Below, piece after piece: positions 54,796-64,000 of a stretch of 64,000 bases of DNA. Below the pieces are notes generated by a model that ran no database searches, had not been told where the DNA came from, and saw only the letters and a program-made list of their open reading frames with translations. The translations under genes were made by a program, and so were the position numbers. Source of the stretch: Onishia niordana (GTDB lineage Bacteria; Pseudomonadota; Gammaproteobacteria; Pseudomonadales; Halomonadaceae); contig NZ_SDSD01000002.1 of assembly GCF_004798965.1 (NCBI RefSeq), forward strand, positions 248,001 to 312,000, given 5' to 3'. Each line of letters starts with the position of its first letter. Positions within the stretch are counted from its first letter, which is position 1.

Positions 54796-57627
54796 ATGGC
54801 AACCCAGCAGCAGACAAAGCCAAAATTTGGATTGACATGGCGTGTTCTCGCCATGAGCAGTTTGCTGCTGCTTGGACTAACGACTACGTTCACGCTCGTA
54901 GGGCGTGAGAATTTGCTTCGCCAATTTGATGAAAGCCGTGAACTTCAGCTCCAACGGCAAAAAAGGGAAATCCACCAGGCACTCAATCAGTCGATGGACA
55001 GTCTACGCCAGACCGCTTCGCTGATAGCTTCTCCCTCCACTCAGCTGAGAAATGCCCTAAATAAAGAGGATAAAAACAGCATTATCAGTGCGTTAGGCCA
55101 TAATTGGCCTACCATGCAGCTGGAGGCTGGTATAGATGAACTACAGGTATTAAGCGAAACCGGTCACACCCTTGCTGACTGGGGAGATACCCAGCCTGGA
55201 AATTCGTTACCTATCACTCAATGGGCCAAAGAAGTCATTGCTTCCGAAACACCTTTCTCCACCTTGCGCTGCTTTTCCAATTGCCGTCAGTACACACTTG
55301 CACCCATGCTAGTAAATGGTCGTAGCAGAGGCGTAATCCTGGTCTCTAGATCATTGGCAGAAGTCACTCGGCAAGCCAGAGAGGTATCCGGAAGCGATAT
55401 TGCCCTTCTAATTACCGGTCAATATGCACGACAGACACTAGTTGAAAACCGAAGCGTCAGTGCTTGGCATGGCAGACTGGCAACTCTTACCAATCAGGAA
55501 GAAACCCTGCCGCTCATTCACCAGGCGGCATACAAGAGCACACTGGAAAGCCTTCAACAGACCCCGGTAAGACTCAAGCATGATGATAATCATATCGAAA
55601 TCAGCACCGTCACTTTAAACGACGATAGCGATCAACGCGCAAGCGGTCATTTTTTATTAATGTCCGATATAACCTCACAAATGGATGCCATCGACCAGGA
55701 TACGGGCATCATCCTGGCAACAGGGTTATTCGGCTGGTTGGCCGCCGAGGGGATGCTGCTGGCCATCCTCTGGAAACCCATGGCTAGGGTCCGCCGGCTC
55801 GCTGGTGTGTTGCCGGCATTGGCAGAAGGCGGCTTTGCCAAGACCAGGCAGGTGATTCCGAAGCCGAAGCGTCGGCTATCGGACGAGATAGACCTTCTGG
55901 ATGCTACCGCACTGGATCTCGCCAGCCAGTTGGAGATGCTGCAATCAGAGGTCTATTCACGCGGTGAGTTACTGAATGCTCGTGTAGAAGAACTCGCAAG
56001 AGAACGCGATTTCATCGAAAGCCTTCTCGATACGGCCCATGTACTGATCCTGACGCAGGATGATCAAGGCAGGATCAGTCTGGTCAATCAGTATTGTCAG
56101 GACACCTTAGGACAACCCTACGAGGTGATACTCGGGCAACGCTTTGAAGCCCTCTTTCATGAAACCAGCAACGTCAGCTCTAAAGGTAGTAACCATCAAC
56201 CAGAGGAGCGCCTGCTCCGCGGCAGAAAGGATGAAGAGCGTACCATTGTTTGGTATCACGCCCGCCTCGCCGATAGTGGCGATAGGGCCATGCACACGAT
56301 TTCTGTGGGTCTCGATATCACGGATCGCAAGGTCGCTGAGTCACGCTTGACTTGGCTAGCCAACCGAGACTCACTAACCAGCCTATATAATCGTCGTGCC
56401 TTCCAGGAGCGGGTCGAAGACGCCCTAGCTACTGACAACGCCGGGGCAGTGCTTTTCATGGACCTCGACCAATTCAAGGATGTTAACGAGCTCAGTGGCC
56501 ATCCTGCCGGCGACAGTCTTCTATTACTTGTGGCTAAAAGCATCGAAGATACAATTAACGATCGAGGGATTGTCGCGCGACTGGGCGGTGATGAGTTTGC
56601 GGTTTTACTGGAGCATGCCGATGAGTCCGAGGCCATCCACATTGCGCAGGCCCTGGAAAGGAACCTAGACAATACCTGCTTGCTATTACCGGATGGCCGG
56701 CGCCACCGCGCCAGCGTGAGCACCGGAATCGCCTGTTATCCGCTTCACGGCCATACGACGGATGAACTAATGGCGAATGCCGATGTTGCCATGTACAAAG
56801 CAAAGGAAAATAGCCTGAGAAGTTGGCATATCCTTTCTACCCTTGATGAGGCGAAAAACGAACTGTATCAGCGAGTCTACTGGATAGAGCGAATTCGCCA
56901 TGCCTTGCAAAATGATGAATTCGTGCTGATGGCTCAGCCTATCGCTAGTCTTAGAGATGGGAGCGTCAAGCATTATGAAATATTGCTTCGTCTTACTGGA
57001 GAGAATGGAGAGCTTATTAGCCCTGGAGTCTTCATTCCCATAGCAGAAAAGAGTGGACAAATAGCTCAACTTGACCGTTGGGTCCTACGTCACAGCCTGG
57101 AAGCCTTATCCGGCTTACAAGATCACGGTATATCTCTATCAGTCAACCTGTCCGGACATTCACTTCATGAAGCTGGATTAAATGATTTTATTGCCAATGA
57201 ACTAGGGAAAAGCGGTGCAAACCCAGAACAGCTAATTCTCGAAATAACAGAAACAGCAGCAGTGACAGATTTCTCCACCGCCAGAGGGGTCCTACAAGAA
57301 ATTAGAAACCTCGGGTGCCGAACGGCATTGGATGACTTTGGTGTCGGATTTAGCAGTTTCTACTACCTTGGGCAACTCCCAGTTGACTTTATAAAAATTG
57401 ACGGAACTTTCATAAGAAACATATCCAAAAACAAAGAAAGCCAACTTATTGTCAAGGCGATTACGGAGATTGCACAGGGATTTGGAAAGTCCGTAATAGC
57501 AGAATTTGTTGACAGCCAAGAGACAATAGAAATCCTCGAAAACTACGGTATCACCTTTGGCCAAGGCTTCTTCCTAGGCAAGCCAACTAGGCTATCAAAT
57601 ATCAAGGAATTTAAGGCGATAACTTGA
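54796..57627 (+). CDS. Membrane sensor GGDEF-EAL protein (c-di-GMP turnover)
   Basis: 943 residues. An N-terminal membrane helix (about 14-34) and a second at about 304-325 enclose a 270-residue periplasmic sensor region. A HAMP-like stretch and a PAS-like domain (about 400-515) follow, then GGDEF (about 520-680) with an intact GGDEF at 597, and EAL (690-940). The EAL motif reads EILLR (Glu728 kept), with LEITETA, DDFGVGFSS, KIDGTFI and QGFFLGKP present, so phosphodiesterase activity is plausible. No RxxD inhibition site is visible. It shares the strand with the binding protein and porin. Confidence 0.92.
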   Translation: MATQQQTKPKFGLTWRVLAMSSLLLLGLTTTFTLVGRENLLRQFDESRELQLQRQKREIHQALNQSMDSLRQTASLIASPSTQLRNALNKEDKNSIISALGHNWPTMQLEAGIDELQVLSETGHTLADWGDTQPGNSLPITQWAKEVIASETPFSTLRCFSNCRQYTLAPMLVNGRSRGVILVSRSLAEVTRQAREVSGSDIALLITGQYARQTLVENRSVSAWHGRLATLTNQEETLPLIHQAAYKSTLESLQQTPVRLKHDDNHIEISTVTLNDDSDQRASGHFLLMSDITSQMDAIDQDTGIILATGLFGWLAAEGMLLAILWKPMARVRRLAGVLPALAEGGFAKTRQVIPKPKRRLSDEIDLLDATALDLASQLEMLQSEVYSRGELLNARVEELARERDFIESLLDTAHVLILTQDDQGRISLVNQYCQDTLGQPYEVILGQRFEALFHETSNVSSKGSNHQPEERLLRGRKDEERTIVWYHARLADSGDRAMHTISVGLDITDRKVAESRLTWLANRDSLTSLYNRRAFQERVEDALATDNAGAVLFMDLDQFKDVNELSGHPAGDSLLLLVAKSIEDTINDRGIVARLGGDEFAVLLEHADESEAIHIAQALERNLDNTCLLLPDGRRHRASVSTGIACYPLHGHTTDELMANADVAMYKAKENSLRSWHILSTLDEAKNELYQRVYWIERIRHALQNDEFVLMAQPIASLRDGSVKHYEILLRLTGENGELISPGVFIPIAEKSGQIAQLDRWVLRHSLEALSGLQDHGISLSVNLSGHSLHEAGLNDFIANELGKSGANPEQLILEITETAAVTDFSTARGVLQEIRNLGCRTALDDFGVGFSSFYYLGQLPVDFIKIDGTFIRNISKNKESQLIVKAITEIAQGFGKSVIAEFVDSQETIEILENYGITFGQGFFLGKPTRLSNIKEFKAIT

Positions 57628-57632
57628 AAACC

Positions 57633-58436
57633 ATGGAAAATAAAAAAATCACAGTCGACCTTTACGAAGAATTCTATCGCCATTTCTCGTTCGAAATCGC
57701 AAAGACAAAAAAAGAAAGAATGAGAGCCTATGCTATCAGGCATCAGGTTTACCGCGAGGAAATGAAGTGCGACATTGGAGACAAAGAAAAGCCATATGAA
57801 TACGATGAGTATGATAAAAACTCCACCCTGTGCATAGTTATACATAAAATGACTGGCACACCGGTGGGTTGTCTGAGACTTGTATCTCCAGATAACACGC
57901 CTCTTTCACCATGTTACATACTACCTTTGGAGAAAAACTGCAAAGGTAGCCTAACACACCCGCGTCTCAGACCCGAATGCTTCAAAAAGTCAGAAATATG
58001 TGAAATATCCAGACTAGCCGTACCCAAAGAATTTAGAAAAAAAACAAAAACACCTACTACCAAAGAGGTTTTTAAAAAAGAAACAGAGGAAATAAATAAT
58101 GAACATGGACACTTATTCCCGGTAATTGGGATAAGCCTTTTTTTAGCGTCCACTGCCATTGCAGGAATCACCGGAAGACGCCATGTTTTCGCAATGATGG
58201 AAAAAAGATTCTCTAGGTTACTAGGAATGTCGGGCATCAGGTTTCAGGCAGCGGGCTCATCTATTCACTACCATGGCGAACGTTCACCATTCTATATAGA
58301 TCAGCAAGAAGCAGAAAGGAGCATGAAACCTCAGCTAAAAAGACTCTACACTAGCATCAAGGAAGACTTGGAAAATCAATACTACTTACAAGAAAAGATA
58401 GAAATTGAGTCCCCACATGACGTTACGACATATTAA
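57633..58436 (+). CDS. PEP-CTERM/exosortase-associated acyltransferase
   Basis: 267 residues. AKTKKERMRAYAIRHQVYREEMKCD (autoinducer-synthase-like fold) and EICEISRLAVPKEFRKK are the family signatures. These enzymes N-acylate amino acids or lipids in exosortase systems, but no exosortase or PEP-CTERM protein is in this window. The ATG at 57633 lies just after the EAL stop. AT-rich composition contrasts with the DUF3541 gene, which suggests transfer together with the preceding module. Confidence 0.8.
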   Translation: MENKKITVDLYEEFYRHFSFEIAKTKKERMRAYAIRHQVYREEMKCDIGDKEKPYEYDEYDKNSTLCIVIHKMTGTPVGCLRLVSPDNTPLSPCYILPLEKNCKGSLTHPRLRPECFKKSEICEISRLAVPKEFRKKTKTPTTKEVFKKETEEINNEHGHLFPVIGISLFLASTAIAGITGRRHVFAMMEKRFSRLLGMSGIRFQAAGSSIHYHGERSPFYIDQQEAERSMKPQLKRLYTSIKEDLENQYYLQEKIEIESPHDVTTY

Positions 58437-58442
58437 TAAAAA

Positions 58443-59525
58443 TCACCATGCATCAATCATCAATTTTGGCCCTGCATACAGTTTTACAGGCCACTCCAGC
58501 AGCATGATAGCCAACACGTTTCGGTGCTCCCCCCGATCCAGGTCGGTACCCCCATGCTCACCAGGGATCATCCTGGCCACTGGGTCATAGGCGCGCGCCA
58601 ATGCCTGCCTGGTACGTGCTACAGCAGAATGGTCGGTTAATCCGGCTAGCAGAAAGCTGATACCGACTTCGGTGTAAATATCCGCTTTTGTCTCGGCCAA
58701 AATGCGCTCTAGATGGGTATCGAAATACTCAAGCACCCAGGCAAATTCCAAAGGATCGATCGAGTGCTGATAATAGTCGCTAGCGGCAATCACGAAGTGC
58801 GTCATGCCATAGATCTTGTTGCGAAACGAGGCTTGAGATAATGCCGTATCACGATCTGCTGGATAGTGGTCACGAAAGGCCATCGCAGCTTCATGGCGTA
58901 AATCTGTCACCCCCAATCCGTAGAGATCATAGGCCAGGTTGGCGACTTGAGCGGCATAGACTTCTAACACCTCCGGTGACGTCAGGAAATCGCGAAGTGG
59001 CTGTCCAGCTAGATACTCCTTCGCCCTATCGATTCCAGGCAGCAAATGATCATCCAAGAGGCCATGAAAGCGCGCCTGATTCAGCCTAAATGCCAAGTAC
59101 TTAGCAAAGATCACCTCGTCCCACTCACCCAGCATCTGCTTGCGCCTGCGCTGCTTCGCCGTGCGCTCAGGATAACGATCAAGCATCCCAGCGGCACGTC
59201 GAGCGCCATAATCCGGCTGAGCTAAGCCCTGCAGATCTTCCTGCAGAGAGCCTATGAGACGCGCACCATAGTCCTTCAGGGGTGGCAGGTATAAGTTATC
59301 ACCGGTGATACGATAAAGCCGCTGGGCATAATGGCGCTGCTTGGTAACGGGGAGTGTATCGAAAGCAGTTTCATAACGGTTCCGTATCTCGGCGGCCATA
59401 TCCTCTTGAGATAACGGGGAGAACGCACACCCGGCCACCAGTACGTAGAGCAGACACAGGAGAACAAAGCGTGCCCAGAGCCCTTTTGGAGGACATGTTT
59501 CCTTTCTGATGCTGTTTGGTCGCAT
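58443..59525 (-). CDS. DUF3541 lipoprotein
   Basis: 360 residues. A lipoprotein signal peptide has LLYVLVAGCAF (Cys at about residue 33). The remainder is largely helical, with NKIYGMTHFVIAASDYYQHSIDPLEFAWVLEYF and a final LLEWPVKLYAGPKLMID. DUF3541 is uncharacterised. It faces the acyltransferase gene with 6 bp between stops. GGGAG precedes the ATG. Confidence 0.82.
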   Translation of the reverse strand: MRPNSIRKETCPPKGLWARFVLLCLLYVLVAGCAFSPLSQEDMAAEIRNRYETAFDTLPVTKQRHYAQRLYRITGDNLYLPPLKDYGARLIGSLQEDLQGLAQPDYGARRAAGMLDRYPERTAKQRRRKQMLGEWDEVIFAKYLAFRLNQARFHGLLDDHLLPGIDRAKEYLAGQPLRDFLTSPEVLEVYAAQVANLAYDLYGLGVTDLRHEAAMAFRDHYPADRDTALSQASFRNKIYGMTHFVIAASDYYQHSIDPLEFAWVLEYFDTHLERILAETKADIYTEVGISFLLAGLTDHSAVARTRQALARAYDPVARMIPGEHGGTDLDRGEHRNVLAIMLLEWPVKLYAGPKLMIDAW

Positions 59526-59582
59526 GCCGTCTCCCTACCCGATAATGGTGGCTAAGAGTATAGACGCGCGGCGAAAGCAGCT

Positions 59583-60347
59583 TCAGCGGCGGCGCCGTGA
59601 TTTCTCTGGACTGATCAACTTGACCCGAACCTTGGGCCGCTGGCGCACCGCTTCCGCGCCACTACTCACTTCTGGGGCCTGTTTGGGGTCGGCGTCGCGT
59701 GCCCCTGTATCGGGGAGTTTTGGTGGACCCGTCACTACCCAGGCGAAGGTTGGCAGGCTCAATTGCCAGTAGATGGCAGCCAAGCGCAGAGCAAGCGTCA
59801 GGCCCAGTGCCAACCCAATCGCCAGGACGGCATTCAGCTGGAGTTCAAGAAGCAACACATAGGCTGTGCCGCCAATAATCGATGCCGTGGCATAGATTTC
59901 CTGACGCAGCACCATAGGCACGCGCCGCGCCAGCACGTCGCGCAACATGCCACCAGCTACTCCGGTCATCAGCCCCATCACTACCGCCACTACGCCGGCA
60001 CTGCCCAGCATCAGCGCTTTGTGGGCGCCAATCACAGTAAAAAGCGCCAGCCCGCAGGCATCCGTCACCGGCAGGAAGGTGCGTGTCAGGCGATGAATAT
60101 AATGAAAGCCGAGGATCGATAGCCCCACGGTTGCCAGGATGACCCACAGATAAGTGGGATCGGTAATCCAGAACACCGGGCGCACACCCAGCACCAGATC
60201 TCTTATCGTCCCGCCACCGATACTGGCCACCGCCGCCAACACCAGCATGCCGAAGGGATCCATGCGCGACCGGCAGGCAAGAATCACGCCCGACAGTGCA
60301 AAGACGATCACTCCTGCCATATCCAGCCAATAGACCAACGCTTCCAC
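59583..60347 (-). CDS. TRIC/YadS-type (UPF0126) membrane protein
   Basis: 254 residues. Two related three-helix units carry GGG-TIRD (ASIGGGTIRDLVLG) and GG-MLRD (AGGMLRDVLARR), as in trimeric intracellular cation channels and YadS. The last 50 residues are a hydrophilic, finally basic tail (SPEKSRRRR), longer than usual. The GTG start follows GAGGAG. Confidence 0.9.
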   Translation of the reverse strand: MEALVYWLDMAGVIVFALSGVILACRSRMDPFGMLVLAAVASIGGGTIRDLVLGVRPVFWITDPTYLWVILATVGLSILGFHYIHRLTRTFLPVTDACGLALFTVIGAHKALMLGSAGVVAVVMGLMTGVAGGMLRDVLARRVPMVLRQEIYATASIIGGTAYVLLLELQLNAVLAIGLALGLTLALRLAAIYWQLSLPTFAWVVTGPPKLPDTGARDADPKQAPEVSSGAEAVRQRPKVRVKLISPEKSRRRR

Positions 60348-60479
60348 GTCATCGCTCCTCGCTCATGATATAGGGCAAAGGATACGCGATTTGTGGCGGC
60401 GCGGTGTCTGCGCAAATAGCCCCATTGAAAAGGCTTGGTAACGCACCTCATTCAGCACTAAAGGCACGGTTACGGCCAC

Positions 60480-62018
60480 TTACCAGTGACGCCCACTGAC
60501 GGCGCCAAGGCCGACCTCGCCGCGCTCAACACACAGGGTTGTCGGACCCGGCGACGCGGGAAAGGCAAGTTCGGTGAGCACCCATCGTCCTTCATCGATG
60601 AATAGCTCCGCCGAACAGCTATCGCGCAGCAACTGACAGGCGACACGCGGCCCCGCCGGCAAATGATGGTGAATCTGATGGGGAAAGTGCTCGACCAGTG
60701 CCGCCTCCGGCCCAGGATAAGGATTGCCCGGCAAATGGCGCTCGACCGTCAGATCAAGACCCGCCTCAACACCTTCAAACCGAAAGATCAGGCTGTCGTC
60801 ACCGAAGGGGCGCAACGACACCGCGGCACCGGTCGAGAGTTGGAGCCGAAACTCGGTAAGCGCGGCCTCGGCTTCACCGAGTTCCAGTACGCTGCCGGGC
60901 GCCGGCCGACGCGGTACCACCAAGGCATCGAGGGCACCGGCGCTGCGGCGGACTTGCTCAGGAATCGCCTGACGCAGCACATGACCCTCGCCGCCTTCAT
61001 CAGGATGCAGGCTCAACGCTCGAGGAATCGTCATCGCGCCACGCCAGTCACCTGTCGGGGTCTCGTTCGCGTATAGCCAGTTGCTCATCCAACCGATGAC
61101 CAGTCGCTCGCCGGGGTGATCCGACCAACTTTGAGCGGCGTAGCAGTCAGCCCCCAGATCAAACCAGGTAACGGTCTCCGGTGGTTGATGCGGCGTAAAG
61201 TCGATCCCGTCAAAGTCGCCGATGAACACCTGGGTGCCAGAACCGCCGGCTGGGCCGCAGCGCTGCACGCCGACCATCAACACCCATCGTTCGACGTCAC
61301 CCCCCTGCTCCCCTTGGCTACCTTCGATGGGCAAAGGGAAAAGATCCGGGCACTCCCAGGCCCACTCATCGTGAGCACCGTGCTCGGCGCCGAACACCGA
61401 CACCTTCTCCCACTCAGCACCGCCCTGGGTACGATAAATACCGAGCTGTTGGCCTTCGGTGAGGACCATCACCCAGTGCGCGCTTTCGGCATGCCAGAAC
61501 ACCTTGGGATCGCGAAAATCCTGCAGGCCCGGGTTGTCGAGAATCGCCTTATCGCACGTCTGCCAGCTGCGACCGCCATCACGGCTGGCCGCCATCGCCT
61601 GGCACTGATGATCGAACTCGGGTGACTCACCCGGCACATGGCGGGTGAAGAAGGCCACCAGCGGCGTGACCATGTCGGCACGCAGGGTGCCGCATACGGC
61701 CTTGCGCGGCACCGTAGTGATCTCGCATTCCGCGACGAAGCTATGCTGCCAATCGACCACTGCACTGCCCGAGAAGCACATGCCGTGCGCGTCGGGTGCA
61801 AGCGCCACCGGCCGATGGGTCCAGTGCACCAGGTCGCGGCTGCTGGCATGCCCCCAGTGCATTGGCCCCCAGACGGTGTCATCCGGGTAGCACTGATAGA
61901 AGAGGTGGTACTGCCCGGCGTGATGCACCAACCCGTTGGGGTCGTTCATCCAGCCCTTGGGCGGCGTGAAGTGCAAGAGCGGGCGGAATGCCGGCGTCGG
62001 ATCAATAGCATCGCTCAT
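60480..62018 (-). CDS. Glycoside hydrolase family 32 (sucrose-6-phosphate hydrolase-like)
   Basis: Splits sucrose or its phosphate, 512 residues. The nucleophile is in GWMNDPNGL, the stabiliser Asp in DFRDPKVFW, and the acid/base Glu in WECPDLF. A beta-sandwich follows in the C-terminal third. No signal peptide, so the enzyme is cytoplasmic. No PTS or permease gene is near in this window. A strong hairpin lies upstream of the start. Confidence 0.92.
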   Translation of the reverse strand: MSDAIDPTPAFRPLLHFTPPKGWMNDPNGLVHHAGQYHLFYQCYPDDTVWGPMHWGHASSRDLVHWTHRPVALAPDAHGMCFSGSAVVDWQHSFVAECEITTVPRKAVCGTLRADMVTPLVAFFTRHVPGESPEFDHQCQAMAASRDGGRSWQTCDKAILDNPGLQDFRDPKVFWHAESAHWVMVLTEGQQLGIYRTQGGAEWEKVSVFGAEHGAHDEWAWECPDLFPLPIEGSQGEQGGDVERWVLMVGVQRCGPAGGSGTQVFIGDFDGIDFTPHQPPETVTWFDLGADCYAAQSWSDHPGERLVIGWMSNWLYANETPTGDWRGAMTIPRALSLHPDEGGEGHVLRQAIPEQVRRSAGALDALVVPRRPAPGSVLELGEAEAALTEFRLQLSTGAAVSLRPFGDDSLIFRFEGVEAGLDLTVERHLPGNPYPGPEAALVEHFPHQIHHHLPAGPRVACQLLRDSCSAELFIDEGRWVLTELAFPASPGPTTLCVERGEVGLGAVSGRHW

Positions 62019-62086
62019 GTCAGGCTCGCGGCAGGTGGCATCGAAACGAAAAGGACGACCCTACCACCTGGGTCACAGAGTCAATA

Positions 62087-62127
62087 GGCCCCAACACGAT
62101 TCGGTAAAGGCGATTCGTGTTGGGGCC
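62087..62127. repeat. Large hairpin upstream of GH32 gene
   Basis: Perfect 13-bp inverted repeat GGCCCCAACACGA/TCGTGTTGGGGCC with a 15-nt loop, 68 bp upstream of the GH32 start. It may be a terminator for phoX or an operator for the sucrose hydrolase. Confidence 0.6.
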
Positions 62128-62155
62128 ACTATCAGAGGCGAACGGGCAAGAAATA

Positions 62156-62187
62156 GTAAGGCCCCGCGGCAATGCGCAGGGCCTTAC
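62156..62187 (-). terminator. Terminator of phoX
   Basis: Stem GTAAGGCCC/GGGCCTTAC with a 14-nt loop, 60 bp after the phoX stop; on the minus strand a T-rich stretch TTACTATTTCTT follows. Confidence 0.7.
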
Positions 62188-62247
62188 ATGCCGCAGTACG
62201 GGAAGGTCAGCATTATGGCCGGAATGAGTGCTTAACCGGCAACCACC

Positions 62248-64000
62248 TCAGCCGATGCTGCCACCGCCCTGGCGGGTGATCACCACCACCGAGGGGCGCG
62301 GCGGCATGCCGTCCTTGAAGTCCGGCCAGCGGGTCGCCGGGTCCTCGAAGGAGGAGCGGCGGTCTTCGCGACCCGGGAAGGCCTGGGTACCGTCGGAGGC
62401 CGGATGCTGCACGGCGACGAAAAGGGCACTGTCGTCCGGGCTGAAGCAGGGGCCACACATCTCGGCGCCCAGCGGCACGCGGAAGAACATCTTGCCGGTG
62501 CCGCGGCGCTCCCCTTGCGTCTCCAGGGCCCAGACGCCATCGGCGGTGCCGGACTTGGCCCAGTTGCTGCCCTGGTCGGTGGTCACCCACAGCCGGCCGC
62601 GATGATCGACGGCGCAGTTATCCGGGGCGGCAAACCAGCCATTCTCGCTGGTGGCCGGATTCCACATGGCGCCCACCTCGGCCTTGTCCGGATCGCCACA
62701 CTTGACCAGGATTTCCCAGCCATCACGGGTAGCAGCATGGTCGCCGTTCTCGGTGGCGATCTCGATGATATGGCCGAAGGTGTTGTCGGGGCGCGGGTTA
62801 GCGGCATCGACCTGGTCCGGCTCACGCTTGTTATTGTTGGTCAGCATCACATAGACGCGGCCGGTCTCGGGGTTGGCCTCGACGTCTTCCGGGCGGTCCA
62901 TCGGCGTGGCGCCCAGAGCATCACCGGCGAGGCGCGTCTTGATCAGTACCTCGGCCTGGCTGGCAAAGCCATTCTCGGCGGTCAGCGGTCCCTCACCATG
63001 GATCAGCGGCAGCCATTCGACCTGACCGTCGGCCGAGAAGCGTGCGACATACAGCGTGCCATGATCCAGGAGATCGCGATTGGCCGCCGGGTTGGCAGTA
63101 TCGACGGCATCGCGGGTCACGAACTTGTAGAGATAGTCGAAGCGCTGGTCATCGCCCATGTAGACCACCAGACGCCCATCGCTTGAGATCACGCTCGCCG
63201 CACCTTCGTGCTTGAAGCGGCCCATCGCGGTGCGCTTGATCGGGGTCGAGCTCGGATCCATCGGGTCGATCTCGACCACCCAGCCGAAGCGATTGGATTC
63301 GTTGGGCTCCTTGGCGATGTCAAAGCGATCGTCATAGCGACCCCAGGCATAGCCCATGGCCGGGATACCGTAGCGTTCGAGCAGCGAGACATTCGGGTGA
63401 CCGCTCGTGTCGCCCATGAAGTAGTAATGAATATTTTCTTCGCAGGTCAGCACCGTGCCCCAGGGCGTGTTGCCGCCGGCGCAATTGTTGAAGGTGCCGA
63501 TCACCGAGCGACCGGACGGGTCGGCATTGGTCTGCATCAGCGCATCGCCAGCCGCCGGGCCACTGATGGCCATCTCGGTGGAACGCGGCGTGATGCGACG
63601 GTTGTACTGGCTGTCCGTGAGATACTGCCACTTGCCGTTTTGCCGCTTGATCTCGACTACCGAGAGGCCGTGTGCGGCCTGCTCGATCTCGGCAAGCTCC
63701 CGGGTCAGACCGGTGAAGTCGTGCTCATCCAGCGGGCCCGGCAGGCCGGGGAACATCAGTTCCTCGTTGGTGTACTCGTGGTTGACCACCAGCAGACCGT
63801 GGTCCGGGTTGCCATTGAGCGGCACGAAGCCGATATAGTCATTGTTGTAGCCGAACTGACGCTCCTGAGCATCGGCGCTTTGACGTTGCGGGTCGAATGC
63901 CTCGGCATCGGTGAAAAGCGGGTCGCCCCAGCGGATCAGCACGTCGGCGTCATAGCCCTCGGCGACGTGGTGGGTGGTATCGACACCGTGGGCGATCTCG
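62248..64000 (-). CDS. phoX: PhoX-family alkaline phosphatase (N terminus outside window)
   Basis: 584 residues are visible, and the frame stays open through the right edge. NDYIGFVPLN, GLLVVNHEYTNEELM, NNCAGGNTPWGTVLTCEEN (conserved CEEN with metal ligand), GRFKHEGAASV and a final RPSVVVITRQGGGSIG are PhoX signatures. PhoX enzymes are Tat-exported, calcium- and iron-dependent phosphatases induced by phosphate starvation; the Tat signal would be in the missing part. The PhoX/DUF839 match is clear. Confidence 0.92.
   Translation of the reverse strand, partial: EIAHGVDTTHHVAEGYDADVLIRWGDPLFTDAEAFDPQRQSADAQERQFGYNNDYIGFVPLNGNPDHGLLVVNHEYTNEELMFPGLPGPLDEHDFTGLTRELAEIEQAAHGLSVVEIKRQNGKWQYLTDSQYNRRITPRSTEMAISGPAAGDALMQTNADPSGRSVIGTFNNCAGGNTPWGTVLTCEENIHYYFMGDTSGHPNVSLLERYGIPAMGYAWGRYDDRFDIAKEPNESNRFGWVVEIDPMDPSSTPIKRTAMGRFKHEGAASVISSDGRLVVYMGDDQRFDYLYKFVTRDAVDTANPAANRDLLDHGTLYVARFSADGQVEWLPLIHGEGPLTAENGFASQAEVLIKTRLAGDALGATPMDRPEDVEANPETGRVYVMLTNNNKREPDQVDAANPRPDNTFGHIIEIATENGDHAATRDGWEILVKCGDPDKAEVGAMWNPATSENGWFAAPDNCAVDHRGRLWVTTDQGSNWAKSGTADGVWALETQGERRGTGKMFFRVPLGAEMCGPCFSPDDSALFVAVQHPASDGTQAFPGREDRRSSFEDPATRWPDFKDGMPPRPSVVVITRQGGGSIG

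Overview
The window looks like chromosome from a halophilic or marine gammaproteobacterium, most likely of the Halomonadaceae (Halomonas-like). The grounds are high-GC coding sequence, an NhaD-type Na+/H+ antiporter, recC-recB-recD gene order, proteins of gammaproteobacterial DUF families (DUF3422, DUF3581, DUF3820, DUF3541) and a 16-18 bp terminal-inverted-repeat MITE. The genus is an inference; no rRNA or tRNA gene was recognised.

Layout. 1-8.3 kb is a zinc-acquisition block: an Opp/Nik-type ABC importer (two ATPases, a lipoprotein receptor and a permease in which the two usual permeases are fused; it runs off the left edge), znuA divergent from znuCB, and a DUF1826 gene. One 13-bp palindromic sequence occurs three times, before the importer, between znuA and znuC, and before DUF1826. 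This is the layout of a Zur regulon. 8.6-11.8 kb holds selO, ogt and a YfcE-like phosphoesterase. 12-22 kb is recCBD, with a tandem repeat inside recC and an in-frame palindromic element inside recB.

22-24.2 kb is an AT-rich island of two integron-type gene cassettes, each gene ending directly at an attC-like site and with no integrase in view. One encodes an HExxH protein and the other a protein with an R-x4-H (HEPN-type) motif. 24.2-35.8 kb is a mosaic of small metabolic and accessory genes: two DUF427 paralogues, GNAT, LysR/nitronate monooxygenase, a MITE, a membrane protein, a DUF2235 hydrolase, a TauD-like dioxygenase, two unrelated nucleotidyltransferase-fold proteins, a MocA-like protein and DUF1499.

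36-50.7 kb carries transport and redox genes: an MFS carrier with a long acidic tail, YgjV, a ClC protein lacking the gating glutamate and overlapping an orphan binding protein, NfsA-like nitroreductase, a Rieske-FAD reductase, CorA, DUF3422 and DUF3581. 51-59.5 kb has NhaD followed by a signalling module: a small PstS-like periplasmic protein, a porin, a membrane GGDEF-EAL protein and a PEP-CTERM/exosortase-type acyltransferase, all on one strand with overlapping or tightly spaced ends, next to a convergent DUF3541 lipoprotein. The window closes with a TRIC-type channel, a GH32 sucrose hydrolase and a truncated PhoX phosphatase.

The best candidates for something undescribed are the presumed Zur-controlled Opp-type importer with fused permease, the integrase-less cassette pair, and the binding protein/porin/c-di-GMP/acyltransferase module. 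Names rest on motifs and family resemblance recognised by eye; no database search was run.
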